NCBI RefSeq assembly: GCF_000709345.1
Contig: NZ_KL448323.1
Coordinates: 3,288,961-3,352,960 of the forward strand
Direction: 5' to 3'
Source: Polaromonas glacialis
GTDB lineage: Bacteria > Pseudomonadota > Gammaproteobacteria > Burkholderiales > Burkholderiaceae_C
DNA: 64,000 bases
The notes under the pieces were generated by a model. It worked only from the letters and a program-made list of their open reading frames with translations. It did no database searches and was not told the DNA's origin. Both the position numbers and the translations under genes were made by a program. This document shows, in pieces, positions 17,922 to 26,583 of this stretch; the stretch's first letter is position 1; every line of letters begins with the position of its first letter.

Positions 17922-17965
17922 ATCCTTACTTCCCCTTGATCAACACTGAAAACGGAGACGCTCCC

Positions 17966-19168
17966 ATGAAAAAAATGCCCGCCACGCCCTGGCTGCCTGA
18001 AGACGGACTGACCGGAACGCTGGTCGGCCGCGCGTGGGTTCCCGGCCCGGTTCCGGGGCCATCGGTCATCGTGCTGCGCCCGGACGGCGTGTATGACCTG
18101 TCGGCGCATTTCGCCACCATGAGCGATTTGCTCGATGCGGCCGATCTGGTCGCGCAGGTGCGCGCAGCCCCGGGCCGCCTGGTTGGCAGCATCGACCAGC
18201 TGATGCCAAGCGCGGCCGCGCAGTCCGACGACCCGCAGACGCTGCGCCTGCTCGCGCCCTGCGACCTGCAGGTCATCAAGGCCGCCGGGGTGACCTTTGC
18301 CGCTAGCCTGATCGAGCGGGTGATCGAGGAGCAGGCCCGGGGCGACGCCGCGCAAGCCGCCGCCGTGCGCCAGCAGGTCGTGGAGCTTCTGGGCGGCGAC
18401 CTGGGCGCCATCAAGCCCGGTTCGGCGCAGGCGATGCAACTTAAGGCGCTGCTGATCGAAAAAGGCCTGTGGTCGCAATACCTGGAGGTCGGCATCGGTC
18501 CCGACGCCGAGGTGTTCACCAAGGCGCCGGTGCTGTCCAGTGTTGGCAACGGCGCGCAGGTCGGCATTCATCCCGGTTCAGCCTGGAACAATCCCGAGCC
18601 CGAGATCGTGCTGGCCGTGAACAGCCGGGGAGAAACGGTGGGCGCCAGTCTGGGCAACGACGTGAACCTGCGCGACTTCGAGGGCCGCAGCGCGCTGCTG
18701 CTGGGCAAGGCCAAGGACAACAACGCATCGTGCGCCATCGGGCCGTTCATCCGGCTGTTCGATGCCAGCTATTCCATGGACGATGTGCGCCATTGCACCG
18801 TCAGCCTGCGGGTGGAAGGAAGCGACGGCTTCGAGATGCACGGCAGCAGCTCGATGGCGAAGATCAGCCGCGACCCGCTCGACCTGGTGGCGCAGACGCT
18901 GGGCGCTCACCACCAGTATCCCGATGGCGTGATGCTGTTCCTCGGAACCATGTTCGCGCCGACGCAGGACCGGGGCCAGCCAGGCAGCGGCTTCACGCAC
19001 CGGCTGGGCGACATGGTGCGGATTTCCAGCCCGCAGCTCGGCCTGCTGGTCAATGAAGTGAACCACTGCGACCGGGCAGCGCCGTGGACCTTCGGGCTGC
19101 GCGCGTTCTATGCCAATCTGTCGGCGCGCGGGCTGTTGACGCAAACCGCTGGCTGCGCGGTTCCGTAA
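17966..19168 (+). CDS. FAH-superfamily 2-keto-3-deoxy sugar-acid dehydratase (XylX-like)
   Basis: 400 residues from the ATG at 17966 (SD GGAG). The C-terminal FAH domain has a metal site in NNPEPEIVLAV (ExE), NDVNLRDFEGRSALLLGKAKDN and GSSSMAKISRD. Length and motifs match the XylX group of 2-keto-3-deoxy-pentonate dehydratases, which convert the keto-deoxy acid to 2-oxoglutarate semialdehyde; recognition is from memory of the family. It is third in the dehydrogenase-lactonase operon. This would serve D-arabinose or another pentose; with L-fucose-derived acid the product would differ, and the SDR/hydrolase pair at 28.5-30.2 kb is the alternative route. Confidence 0.78.
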   Translation: MKKMPATPWLPEDGLTGTLVGRAWVPGPVPGPSVIVLRPDGVYDLSAHFATMSDLLDAADLVAQVRAAPGRLVGSIDQLMPSAAAQSDDPQTLRLLAPCDLQVIKAAGVTFAASLIERVIEEQARGDAAQAAAVRQQVVELLGGDLGAIKPGSAQAMQLKALLIEKGLWSQYLEVGIGPDAEVFTKAPVLSSVGNGAQVGIHPGSAWNNPEPEIVLAVNSRGETVGASLGNDVNLRDFEGRSALLLGKAKDNNASCAIGPFIRLFDASYSMDDVRHCTVSLRVEGSDGFEMHGSSSMAKISRDPLDLVAQTLGAHHQYPDGVMLFLGTMFAPTQDRGQPGSGFTHRLGDMVRISSPQLGLLVNEVNHCDRAAPWTFGLRAFYANLSARGLLTQTAGCAVP

Positions 19169-19435
19169 CGGGGTAACCACTACCCGTTCTGGCAGGATGT
19201 TTTTAGTCCCGACGCCGTGGGTTCCAGGGTAGAAATCACGGTACACACCAAAGTCGGCACGCGTGCTTTCTGCCTTTTCGGGTGAGAGCACGGCTTTGCA
19301 ATAAAAAGCAAAGTTGCAAGCTTTGCAACGCATTGTTTTGTCACCCTCCGGGCTTGCGCTGGCGCGATATGGTCGGCTCATGGTCATCATCAAGCATTCA
19401 GCGGCATTGTTCACGACGCGTCTGGTCCTCGGAAC

Positions 19436-20605
19436 ATGACCCTGGCAAAAGCATGGAACAGATGGCGCGCGGCATTTGCCCGTGAATTGCCCAAAGCCGA
19501 GCCTGTGCCACCGCAAACCACGTCCCAGCCACCTCAACCCGGTGCGCCATTTCCACCGTCGGGGTTTGGCCAGCCCAAGCCCGATGTTGCGCCGCCAGCG
19601 GCTCAACCTGAACCGACGCCAGCGCCCGGCGCATCGGCCCTGCTGGACGCATGGAGGGCGCGGGAGTCAGCGTTGATTCACCCGCCGGGTTCGCCACAGC
19701 CCGACAGTCCGCCGTTCCCGCCAAGTCCTGGCCCGCCAAAGCCAGCGGCCCCTGCCCCAGGATCCGTCGCTTCCGGTCCGAGGCGATTTGCGTCCCTGGC
19801 CCCGTGGCTTGTGGTCATTGCGGCGGCCATCGGACTGGGTGGATGGCTGCTGCTGAACACAGCGCCTGCAGACCTGCCGGGCAGCGAACGGCCAAATGCA
19901 GCACGGCCCGAACCTGCGCAAGCGGCATCGGGGCCACTCGTCATGTGTCCCTCGGAACCCGTGGTGCCAGCGGCGGGCGACAAGGACGGGCAGTTTCCCA
20001 TGCAGGCCGACGTTTCGGGCCTGCTGGCGGTGGACATTGCCTCTTTCGTCGTCCTGAGCCAGGAAGCCTCGGCTGCAGGCCGTGCGCGCGACGCCGAGGT
20101 GGGTTTGCTGATGTCGTGCAAGATCGCGGACAAGCTCAAGGGCGCGGCTTCGGTCGAGTCCGCCGACGCGAAATACCGGCTGGGATCGCACTATGCCAAC
20201 CTCGGCCGTCGTGAAGGTCCTGCGGCCGCTCCCAATCGCGCCGAATTGCTGGCGCGCGCGCAAACGCTGCTGGCCGACAGCGTGCTGACGTATTCGACCC
20301 GGTTTGGCGAGAACGACGACAGGTCGCGGCTGGCGGCCAGCGCCCTGGCATCCGTCCGGCAGACACTGGCGCAGTTAGCGCAGCCGCAGTCCGCACCGCC
20401 TGTATCAGTTGCACCGCCTGTGTCGCCCGGTGGAAATGGCGTTGCCGGTGCAGAAAAGTTGCCAGCCCCTTCGCGGCCCGGCATCGCGGCCAGGCCGCCT
20501 GCCAGGCCTGCACCGGCCACTGAAGCCAGGGAAAAACCCCGACAGACCGCGCCCGTCCTTAAAGAATGCCCTCCGGCCGTTGCAACGCTGGGGCTATGCG
20601 ACTGA
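19436..20605 (+). CDS. Proline-rich single-pass membrane protein of unknown function with LGLC tail
   Basis: 389 residues; I do not recognise a family. The layout is a short basic N-terminus (1-20), a Pro/Ala-rich disordered stretch (21-118), one membrane helix (about 122-141), then a globular helical region (about 165-315) and a second Pro/Ala linker (317-375). The C-terminus has C378 and C388 nine residues apart in a tail ending LGLCD. The topology suggests an N-terminus inside and the C-terminal domain in the periplasm. The gene ends 25 bp before a TAXI-type binding protein whose tail has the same Cys spacing and LGLC motif. The helical region could be a degenerate TPR-like fold (LLARAQTLLADSVLTYSTRFG resembles one). 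Confidence 0.7.
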   Translation: MTLAKAWNRWRAAFARELPKAEPVPPQTTSQPPQPGAPFPPSGFGQPKPDVAPPAAQPEPTPAPGASALLDAWRARESALIHPPGSPQPDSPPFPPSPGPPKPAAPAPGSVASGPRRFASLAPWLVVIAAAIGLGGWLLLNTAPADLPGSERPNAARPEPAQAASGPLVMCPSEPVVPAAGDKDGQFPMQADVSGLLAVDIASFVVLSQEASAAGRARDAEVGLLMSCKIADKLKGAASVESADAKYRLGSHYANLGRREGPAAAPNRAELLARAQTLLADSVLTYSTRFGENDDRSRLAASALASVRQTLAQLAQPQSAPPVSVAPPVSPGGNGVAGAEKLPAPSRPGIAARPPARPAPATEAREKPRQTAPVLKECPPAVATLGLCD

Positions 20606-20630
20606 CCTTCATGAACCAGGAGAAAACAGC

Positions 20631-21692
20631 ATGGACAAACTGATCCTGAGCGTACTGCTGACAGCAGGAATGCTTTGCCACGCTTCGATGGCGGCGGCTG
20701 AAGTGAATTACAAGATCGTGACCGCTTCCGAGCGCGGCACCTACATCAAGATAGGGCGCGATCTCGCCGAGTTCGTGGCGCCGTCGGCGGACATCCAGCT
20801 CGACGTGCTGCCGTCAGCCGGATCGGCCGAAAACGTCAGGCTGCTGCGCTACGAGCCAGGCGTCAAGCTGGCCCTGGTGCAGTCGGACGTCTACCAGTCG
20901 TATCTTGACATTGCAGCCAAGGGAAATTCTGCCGCCAGCGCCTTGATACGGCCGCTTCGCGTGATCATGCCGCTCTATAACGAGGAAATTTACTTCATCG
21001 TGCGGGCCGATTCGGAGCGCAACTTCATCCACGAGATCAAAAACGCCAAGCTCAACGCGGGCGAGTCGGGAAGCGGCACGGCGCTGACCTCGGCCACGCT
21101 CTACCGCCTGATGTTCAACGAGGCCATGCCTGACAGCGCAAGCTTTCTTTCCAACGAGGAGGCCCTGGCCAAGCTCGTCACCGACAAGACCATCGACGTG
21201 GTCGCCCTCGTTTTGGGCCAGCCAGCCAAACTGCTTGTGGACATGAAGCCCGAGTCGCGAAAGCTCATCAAGCTGCTCAAGTTCGACCCCAGCCACCCCT
21301 CCAGCGAAGCGGTTCTCAAGACCTACTTTCCCGCCACCGTGCGTGCCAGCAATTACCCCAGCCTGCTGGCAGAAGATATTCCGGGACTGGCGGTCAAGGC
21401 TTTTCTGGTCACCTACGATTTCCGCCTCAGGGACACCGGAAATAACCTGAGAAACATGGCCCGCTCCTTGTGCCAGAACTTTTCGCAGCTCCAGGAAAAA
21501 GGACACCCGAAGTGGAAAGAGGTTGAACTTTCCCTGCCGGAACTCGGCCGGGGATGGATCTACTACGCACCGACGGCGCGCGAGCTTCGGTCCTGCGTGG
21601 CTGAAACCGCCAAGATGGGAACGGTTGTGAAATCAAGGCAGCCGGCCAAAATGTGCTCGCAGCAGGAACGCATCCTGGGCCTGTGCCCATAG
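20631..21692 (+). CDS. TAXI-family periplasmic binding protein with C-terminal LGLC tail (no TRAP permease nearby)
   Basis: 353 residues from the ATG at 20631 (SD AGGAGA). A Sec signal peptide of about 23 residues ends at AAA. The mature start YKIVTASERGTYIKIGRDLAEFV is the TAXI/NMT1-like solute receptor signature, followed by VQSDVY and LNAGESGSGTALTSATLYRLM, typical of the second lobe. Unlike ordinary TAXI proteins it has a C-terminal extension with C342 and C352 (x9) ending LGLCP. No TRAP-TAXI fused permease is in the window, so it may act as a sensor or with the membrane protein encoded just upstream rather than in transport. Confidence 0.82.
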   Translation: MDKLILSVLLTAGMLCHASMAAAEVNYKIVTASERGTYIKIGRDLAEFVAPSADIQLDVLPSAGSAENVRLLRYEPGVKLALVQSDVYQSYLDIAAKGNSAASALIRPLRVIMPLYNEEIYFIVRADSERNFIHEIKNAKLNAGESGSGTALTSATLYRLMFNEAMPDSASFLSNEEALAKLVTDKTIDVVALVLGQPAKLLVDMKPESRKLIKLLKFDPSHPSSEAVLKTYFPATVRASNYPSLLAEDIPGLAVKAFLVTYDFRLRDTGNNLRNMARSLCQNFSQLQEKGHPKWKEVELSLPELGRGWIYYAPTARELRSCVAETAKMGTVVKSRQPAKMCSQQERILGLCP

Positions 21693-21757
21693 CCTCGGAC
21701 GCCCAGCCGTGGCCAGACATGGCAACCCCGGGTGAAAGCTGCAACAGCCCATGCAAA

Positions 21758-22813
21758 TCAAATGCGGGCGCCGACCTTGCCTGCAGCCTCGACGATTTCT
21801 TGCCAGGTCTGAAGGTCCACCTCGATCCCGTCCTGCTCGCGCTGCAGGCGCATGGCATGCTCGGGCTCTCCGGCAATCTGCACACGGTCAAACCCGTCGG
21901 CGGGAGGGCTCTGGCGTAGCCAGTCCACAAAAGCCCGGGCCTCGGTGTCAAACGCTGTCTGGGTGCCCAGCTTGACCGGGTCGATCAGCACGGTCAGCAT
22001 GCTGTTGAGGATGGCCCGGCTGTGGACGTTGGTGGAATGCCAGGTGCCGCCGCCGGTCAGCGCGCCGCCCAGCAATTCGCAGGTCACCGCCAGCCCGTAG
22101 CCCTTGTGTTCGCCAAAGGGCATCAAGGCGCCAAAAAATCCGTTCGGCTGCGGCACGACGACCACGCCGGGGTCGGTGGTCGGATGGCCGTGCTCGTCCA
22201 TCAGCAGGCCGGGCTGGACTGTCTTGCCCTGGTTGTAGGCGACGCGCATCTTGCCCTGGGCCACGCGGCTGGTCGCAAAGTCCAACACGAAAGGCGGCTG
22301 GTCTTTCAGCGGAATGCCGATGCAACACGGATTCGTGCCAAAGCGCCCGTCGCTGCCGCCCCAGGGCGCGACCACGGCGCGCGACTTGACGTTGACGAAA
22401 TGCAGCGACACCAGCCCTTCGGCCACGGCCATTTCAGCAAAGTGGCCAATACGCCCCAGGTGGTGCGACTCGGCCAGCGCCAGGATGCAGTTGCCGTACC
22501 GCTTCGCTTTGTCGATGCCCAGCGCCATCGCCTGCTCGCCGATGACCTGGCCGTAGCCGCGCTGGCCGTTCAGGCTGAGCAGGCTTCCCGCATCCAGCAC
22601 CGTCTGCACGCTGGCGTTGGGCACCAGGCCGCCTTCGAGCACCGCATCGACATAGCGCGGCAGCATGCCCACGCCGTGCGAGTCGTGGCCGCTCAGGTTG
22701 GCCATGACCAGGTTGGCGGCGACTTTTTCGGCTTCTTCGGCCGAACTGCCAGCTGCTTCTAAAATGCTAGCGCAACAGGCCCGCAGGACAGGCGGAAACA
22801 GGGTTTTTGACAT
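21758..22813 (-). CDS. Malate/L-lactate dehydrogenase family oxidoreductase (LDH2 type)
   Basis: 351 residues, full length for the LDH2/MDH2 family (YbiC, YiaK, AllD). Signatures include SGHDSHGVGMLPRYV with the catalytic His, LALAESHHLGRIGHFAEMA and FGEHKGYGLAVTCELLGGALTG. The enzyme uses NAD(P)H on 2-keto acids. In this pathway it could oxidise L-lactate released from 2,4-diketo-3-deoxy-fuconate, or reduce a diketo sugar acid as YiaK does. It lies 21 bp downstream of the UxaA-family gene, on the same strand. Confidence 0.88.
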   Translation of the reverse strand: MSKTLFPPVLRACCASILEAAGSSAEEAEKVAANLVMANLSGHDSHGVGMLPRYVDAVLEGGLVPNASVQTVLDAGSLLSLNGQRGYGQVIGEQAMALGIDKAKRYGNCILALAESHHLGRIGHFAEMAVAEGLVSLHFVNVKSRAVVAPWGGSDGRFGTNPCCIGIPLKDQPPFVLDFATSRVAQGKMRVAYNQGKTVQPGLLMDEHGHPTTDPGVVVVPQPNGFFGALMPFGEHKGYGLAVTCELLGGALTGGGTWHSTNVHSRAILNSMLTVLIDPVKLGTQTAFDTEARAFVDWLRQSPPADGFDRVQIAGEPEHAMRLQREQDGIEVDLQTWQEIVEAAGKVGARI

Positions 22814-22834
22814 AATTTATAGCGTTGAAAAGGT

Positions 22835-24361
22835 TCACATCACCGCGCCGACTTGCCAGGGCACAAACTCGTTCTGCCCGTAGCCGTGCTGCTCGCTCTT
22901 GCTCTGCCGGCCCGAGGCCGTGGCCAGCACCTGCTCGAAAATGCGTTGTCCCATGGCCTGCACCGACACGCCGCCGTCGATGATCTCGCCGCAGTTGATG
23001 TCCATGTCTTCCTCCTGGCGTTGCCACAGCGCCGAGTTGGTCGCCAGTTTCAGCGACGGCGAGGGCGCGCAGCCATAGGCCGAGCCACGCCCGGTGGTGA
23101 AGCAGATCACGTTGGCGCCGCCCGCCACCTGGCCGGTGGCGCTGACCGGGTCGTAACCGGGCGTGTCCATGTAGACAAACCCGTGGGCGCTGACCGGCTC
23201 GGCATATTCGTAGACCGCCTCCAGGTTGCTGGTGCCGCCCTTGGCGACCGCGCCCAGCGACTTTTCCAGGATCGTCGTCAGCCCGCCGGCCTTGTTGCCG
23301 GGCGACGGGTTGTTGTTCATCTCGCCGCCGTTGATCTCGGTGTAATGCTCCCACCACTTGATGCGGGCGATCAGCTTTTCGGCGATGTCGGGCCGCACGG
23401 CGCGGCGCGTCAGCAAATGCTCGGCGCCGTAGATTTCCGGCGTTTCGCTCAGGATGGCGGTGCCGCCGTGGGCCACCAGCAGGTCCACCGCTGCGCCCAG
23501 TGCCGGATTCGCGCTGATGCCCGAGTAGCCGTCGGAACCGCCGCATTGCAGGCCGATGGTGATGTGCGCGGCGCTGCAGGGTTCGCGCTGCACGTCGTTG
23601 GCGCGCGGCAGCATGTCCTTGATCAGCGCGATGCCTTTGTCCACGGTTTTTCGGGTGCCGCCCGTGTCCTGGATGTTGAAGACGCGAAAGTTGTCGCCCT
23701 CGCGCAGGGCACTGTGGGCCAGCCAGGCGTTGATCTGGTTGGCCTCGCAGCCCAAGCCGACCACCACCACGCCGGCAAAGTTGGCATGCGTGGCATAGCC
23801 CGCCAGCGTGCGCTCCAGGATCTGCATCCCCATGCCCTCGGTGTCCATGCCGCAGCCGGTGCCGTGGGTCAGTGCCACCACGCCATCGACGTTCGGAAAA
23901 TCCTGCAGCGCCGACGGGTGGGTCTGGCGCGAGAAGTGGTCGGCAATGGCGCGTGCCGCAGTGGCCGAGCAGTTGACGCTCGACAAAATGCCGATGTAGT
24001 TGCGGGTAGCGACCCGGCCATCGGCCCGCTTGATGCCCATGAACGTCGCTTCGCGCAAGGGCGTTGCCGGCTTGACGTCGGCGCCAAAAGCGTAATCCCG
24101 CGCAAAGTCACCCTTGTCCGGCCCCATGTCCAGGTTGTGGGTGTGCACATGCTCGCCCGGTGCAATCGGCTTGCTGGCAAAGCCGATGATCTGGTTGTAG
24201 CGCCGCACCGGCTCGCCTGCCGCCAGCGCGCGCGTGGCGACCTTGTGGCCGGGTGGAATCAGGCCGCGCACGGTGATGCCTTCGACCTGTGTGCCGCCGA
24301 CCAGCTGGGCCCGGGCAATCAGCACGTCGTCGGCGGGATGAAGGCGGATAAAGGGAGTCAT
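22835..24361 (-). CDS. UxaA-family sugar-acid dehydratase (altronate/galactarate dehydratase family)
   Basis: 508 residues from the ATG at 24361; a GTG at 24394 would add 11 residues, and neither has a good SD. The N-terminal SAF-like domain (about 1-95) begins IRLHPADDVLIA and the C-terminal catalytic domain carries GIKRADGRVATRNYIGI, VALTHGTGCGMDTEGMG, VVGLGCEANQIN and QCGGSDGYSGISANPALGA, the Fe-binding region of UxaA/GarD. It dehydrates an aldonate to the 2-keto-3-deoxy acid. With no enolase-family fuconate dehydratase in the window, it is the best candidate for that step, but D-altronate or galactarate cannot be excluded. Confidence 0.88.
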   Translation of the reverse strand: MTPFIRLHPADDVLIARAQLVGGTQVEGITVRGLIPPGHKVATRALAAGEPVRRYNQIIGFASKPIAPGEHVHTHNLDMGPDKGDFARDYAFGADVKPATPLREATFMGIKRADGRVATRNYIGILSSVNCSATAARAIADHFSRQTHPSALQDFPNVDGVVALTHGTGCGMDTEGMGMQILERTLAGYATHANFAGVVVVGLGCEANQINAWLAHSALREGDNFRVFNIQDTGGTRKTVDKGIALIKDMLPRANDVQREPCSAAHITIGLQCGGSDGYSGISANPALGAAVDLLVAHGGTAILSETPEIYGAEHLLTRRAVRPDIAEKLIARIKWWEHYTEINGGEMNNNPSPGNKAGGLTTILEKSLGAVAKGGTSNLEAVYEYAEPVSAHGFVYMDTPGYDPVSATGQVAGGANVICFTTGRGSAYGCAPSPSLKLATNSALWQRQEEDMDINCGEIIDGGVSVQAMGQRIFEQVLATASGRQSKSEQHGYGQNEFVPWQVGAVM

Positions 24362-24492
24362 GGTGGAGTTGGGTTTGGGTTTGGGATGAGGCACCGGTTC
24401 AAGGTGCTGGATTAATTCGGAGACTTGATCGGTTGGGGACAGAGCAAGGCCTTTCGCTTCGCTTCAGGTACCTTGGTCTTTCCCGCAACAAA

Positions 24493-25884
24493 TCAGTAGA
24501 ACATTTTCGGCAGCCACAGCACCGCCTTGGGAAAGTAGGTGATGATCCCCAGGCTCACCAGCAGCGGCACCAGCCACGGCAGGATCGCCATGGTGGTGCG
24601 TTCCACCGACAGCTTGGCGACACGCGCCAGCACGAACAGCACCATGCCCATCGGCGGGTGCAGCAGGCCGATCATCAAGTTGAGCACCATGACCAGCCCG
24701 AAATGCACCGGATCAATCCCCAGCTTTTGCGTGATCGGCAGCAGGATGGGCACCAGGATGGTGATGGCGGCGGTCGGCTCCAGGAAGCAGCCGACGAACA
24801 GCATCAAGAGGTTGGCCAGCAGCAAGAACACCCAGGCTTCCTGCGTCAAGCCCAGCACCCATTCGGCAATGCCCGCCGTCACGCCGGTGGCCGTCAGCAT
24901 CCAGCCGAAGATGGATGCCGCGGCGACGATGAACAGCACGGTGGCGGTGGTTTCGACCGTGTCCAGGCAGACCTTGACGAACATCCTGAACTTGAGCGTG
25001 CGGTACCAGGCAAAGCCCAGCACCATGGCCCAGACGCACGCTGCAATCGCGCCTTCGGTGGGCGTGAAGAGGCCGGTGGTCATGCCGCCGATCAACAGCA
25101 CCGGCGTCATGATCGGCAGCACGGCTTCAAAGCTGAAAATCTTGTCGAGCACAAACAGCGCCACCAGCCCCAGAAAGACGGTGAGCTGCGGCGGTGCGCC
25201 GGCCTGGATCAAGCCCCACAGCGCCAGCGGCCAACCGGCCACCACGGCGAGTTCGACCAGCGCCTTGCCAAAGCGGCTGCCGGAAAAATGGATGTCGCCG
25301 CCCCATTTGTTCTTGTGCGCAAAGTACGCCACCGTCAGCATCATCAGCAACGCCAGCATCAGGCCCGGCAGCAGCCCGGCCAGGAACAGCGAGCCGATGG
25401 ACACGTTGGCCATCATCCCGTAGATCACGAAGGGCAGGCTGGGCGGAATGATGGGGCCCAGCGTGGCCGACGCCGCCGTCACGCCGACGGCGAACTCGGA
25501 GGAATAGCCATGCTCCTTCATCGCCCTGATCTCGATGGTGCCCAGCCCGGCCGCATCGGCAATCGCCGTGCCGCTCATGCCGGCAAAGATCACCGAGCCA
25601 ACGACGTTGACATGGCCCAGGCCACCCTTGAGCCAGCCGACCAGCGCGAGGGCAAAGTTGTAGATGCGCGTCGTGATGCCAGCGTTGTTCATCAGGTTGC
25701 CGGCGAGGATGAAAAAGGGCACGGCCAGCAGCGGAAAGCTGTCAATGCCCGAGACCATGCGGTGGATCACCACGAACGGCGGCAAGCTGCCGCTGAACAG
25801 GATATAGACCAGCGAGGCACCGGCCATGGCAATGGCCACCGGAATGCCGGCGCCCATGAAGATCAGGAAAAATATTTTCAGCAT
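24493..25884 (-). CDS. TRAP transporter large permease (DctM family), third system
   Basis: 463 residues from the ATG at 25884 (MLKIFFLIFMGAGIPVAIA); an upstream in-frame extension to 26067 would overlap dctQ and is not membrane-like. The motifs are FPLLAVPFFILAGNLMNNAGI, PIIPPSLPFVIYGMM and FTPTEGAIAA. It is slightly longer than the other two DctM proteins because of a mid-protein loop around residues 210-250. It is third gene of the leftward dctPQM set. Confidence 0.93.
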   Translation of the reverse strand: MLKIFFLIFMGAGIPVAIAMAGASLVYILFSGSLPPFVVIHRMVSGIDSFPLLAVPFFILAGNLMNNAGITTRIYNFALALVGWLKGGLGHVNVVGSVIFAGMSGTAIADAAGLGTIEIRAMKEHGYSSEFAVGVTAASATLGPIIPPSLPFVIYGMMANVSIGSLFLAGLLPGLMLALLMMLTVAYFAHKNKWGGDIHFSGSRFGKALVELAVVAGWPLALWGLIQAGAPPQLTVFLGLVALFVLDKIFSFEAVLPIMTPVLLIGGMTTGLFTPTEGAIAACVWAMVLGFAWYRTLKFRMFVKVCLDTVETTATVLFIVAAASIFGWMLTATGVTAGIAEWVLGLTQEAWVFLLLANLLMLFVGCFLEPTAAITILVPILLPITQKLGIDPVHFGLVMVLNLMIGLLHPPMGMVLFVLARVAKLSVERTTMAILPWLVPLLVSLGIITYFPKAVLWLPKMFY

Positions 25885-25952
25885 GTGGGTTCGCTTGGGA
25901 AGGGCGGTGGGAGAGGGCTGGACTGGCTCGATGGGGTGAGGGCTGCCGGGCT

Positions 25953-26507
25953 CTACCGGTCCTGCATGGTGGCGTCGGGCCGCTCCAGCACGCTGTAGCC
26001 GCGCCGGTAATGGATCACGGCGACCTGCACCGAGCGCAGCAGCATCACCGCAAAGCCAAGCAGGCACAGCCCATAGACGATGTTCATCGGCAAATCAACC
26101 ACCGTCATCCGGGTCTGGTTGCCGATCTTGAGCATCATTTGGACCGTCAGGCCCACGGCGGCTGCAAAGAAGGCGATCCGCACTGCATCCACGAATCCCG
26201 ACATCAGCCGGCCCACACCGGCGTTCATGTGGCGGTAGAAGAAATCGACCTGGATGTGGTTGTTCTTGACCACGCCGATGGCCGCGCCGATGAACACGAC
26301 CGCGATCAGCTGGTAGCGGGCGATTTCCTCGGTCCAGGCGGCCGAATCGTTGAACACATAGCGGGTGATGAACTGGTAGAACACGGTCAGCCCGAGCAGC
26401 CAGAAAAAGACCAGCGCGAGCCAGGCCTCCGGCTTCGTGGTGGACAGGTCGAATGTCTCGTCCTCGGTGTGGAACTCGCCGTCGTCGCTGATGATTTTGT
26501 CGCTCAT
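25953..26507 (-). CDS. TRAP transporter small permease (DctQ family), third system
   Basis: 184 residues from the ATG at 26507 with GGAG upstream. A hydrophilic acidic N-terminus of about 28 residues precedes four membrane segments, and DSAAWTEEIARYQLIAVVFIGAA is the DctQ signature. It lies 76 bp after dctP and 68 bp before dctM. Confidence 0.92.
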   Translation of the reverse strand: MSDKIISDDGEFHTEDETFDLSTTKPEAWLALVFFWLLGLTVFYQFITRYVFNDSAAWTEEIARYQLIAVVFIGAAIGVVKNNHIQVDFFYRHMNAGVGRLMSGFVDAVRIAFFAAAVGLTVQMMLKIGNQTRMTVVDLPMNIVYGLCLLGFAVMLLRSVQVAVIHYRRGYSVLERPDATMQDR

Positions 26508-26583
26508 GGGCACTCCGCAAACAGTCATTCGGGTCACAAGACGGGCCGCCAGGCCCGAAAGCAAGGCGGCCAGCGCGCATCGC

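Noticed and set aside
22750..22830. Possible tenth copy of the dispersed element near the LDH2-type gene start
   Set aside because: It has AGCTGCTTCTAAAATGCTAGCG-like pieces but not the ATAGCT-N18-TGCG spacing.
24433..25998. A 521-codon frame on the + strand rich in His and Gln
   Set aside because: It is antisense to an unambiguous DctM permease; membrane-helix codons read backwards give such His/Gln/Asp-rich frames.
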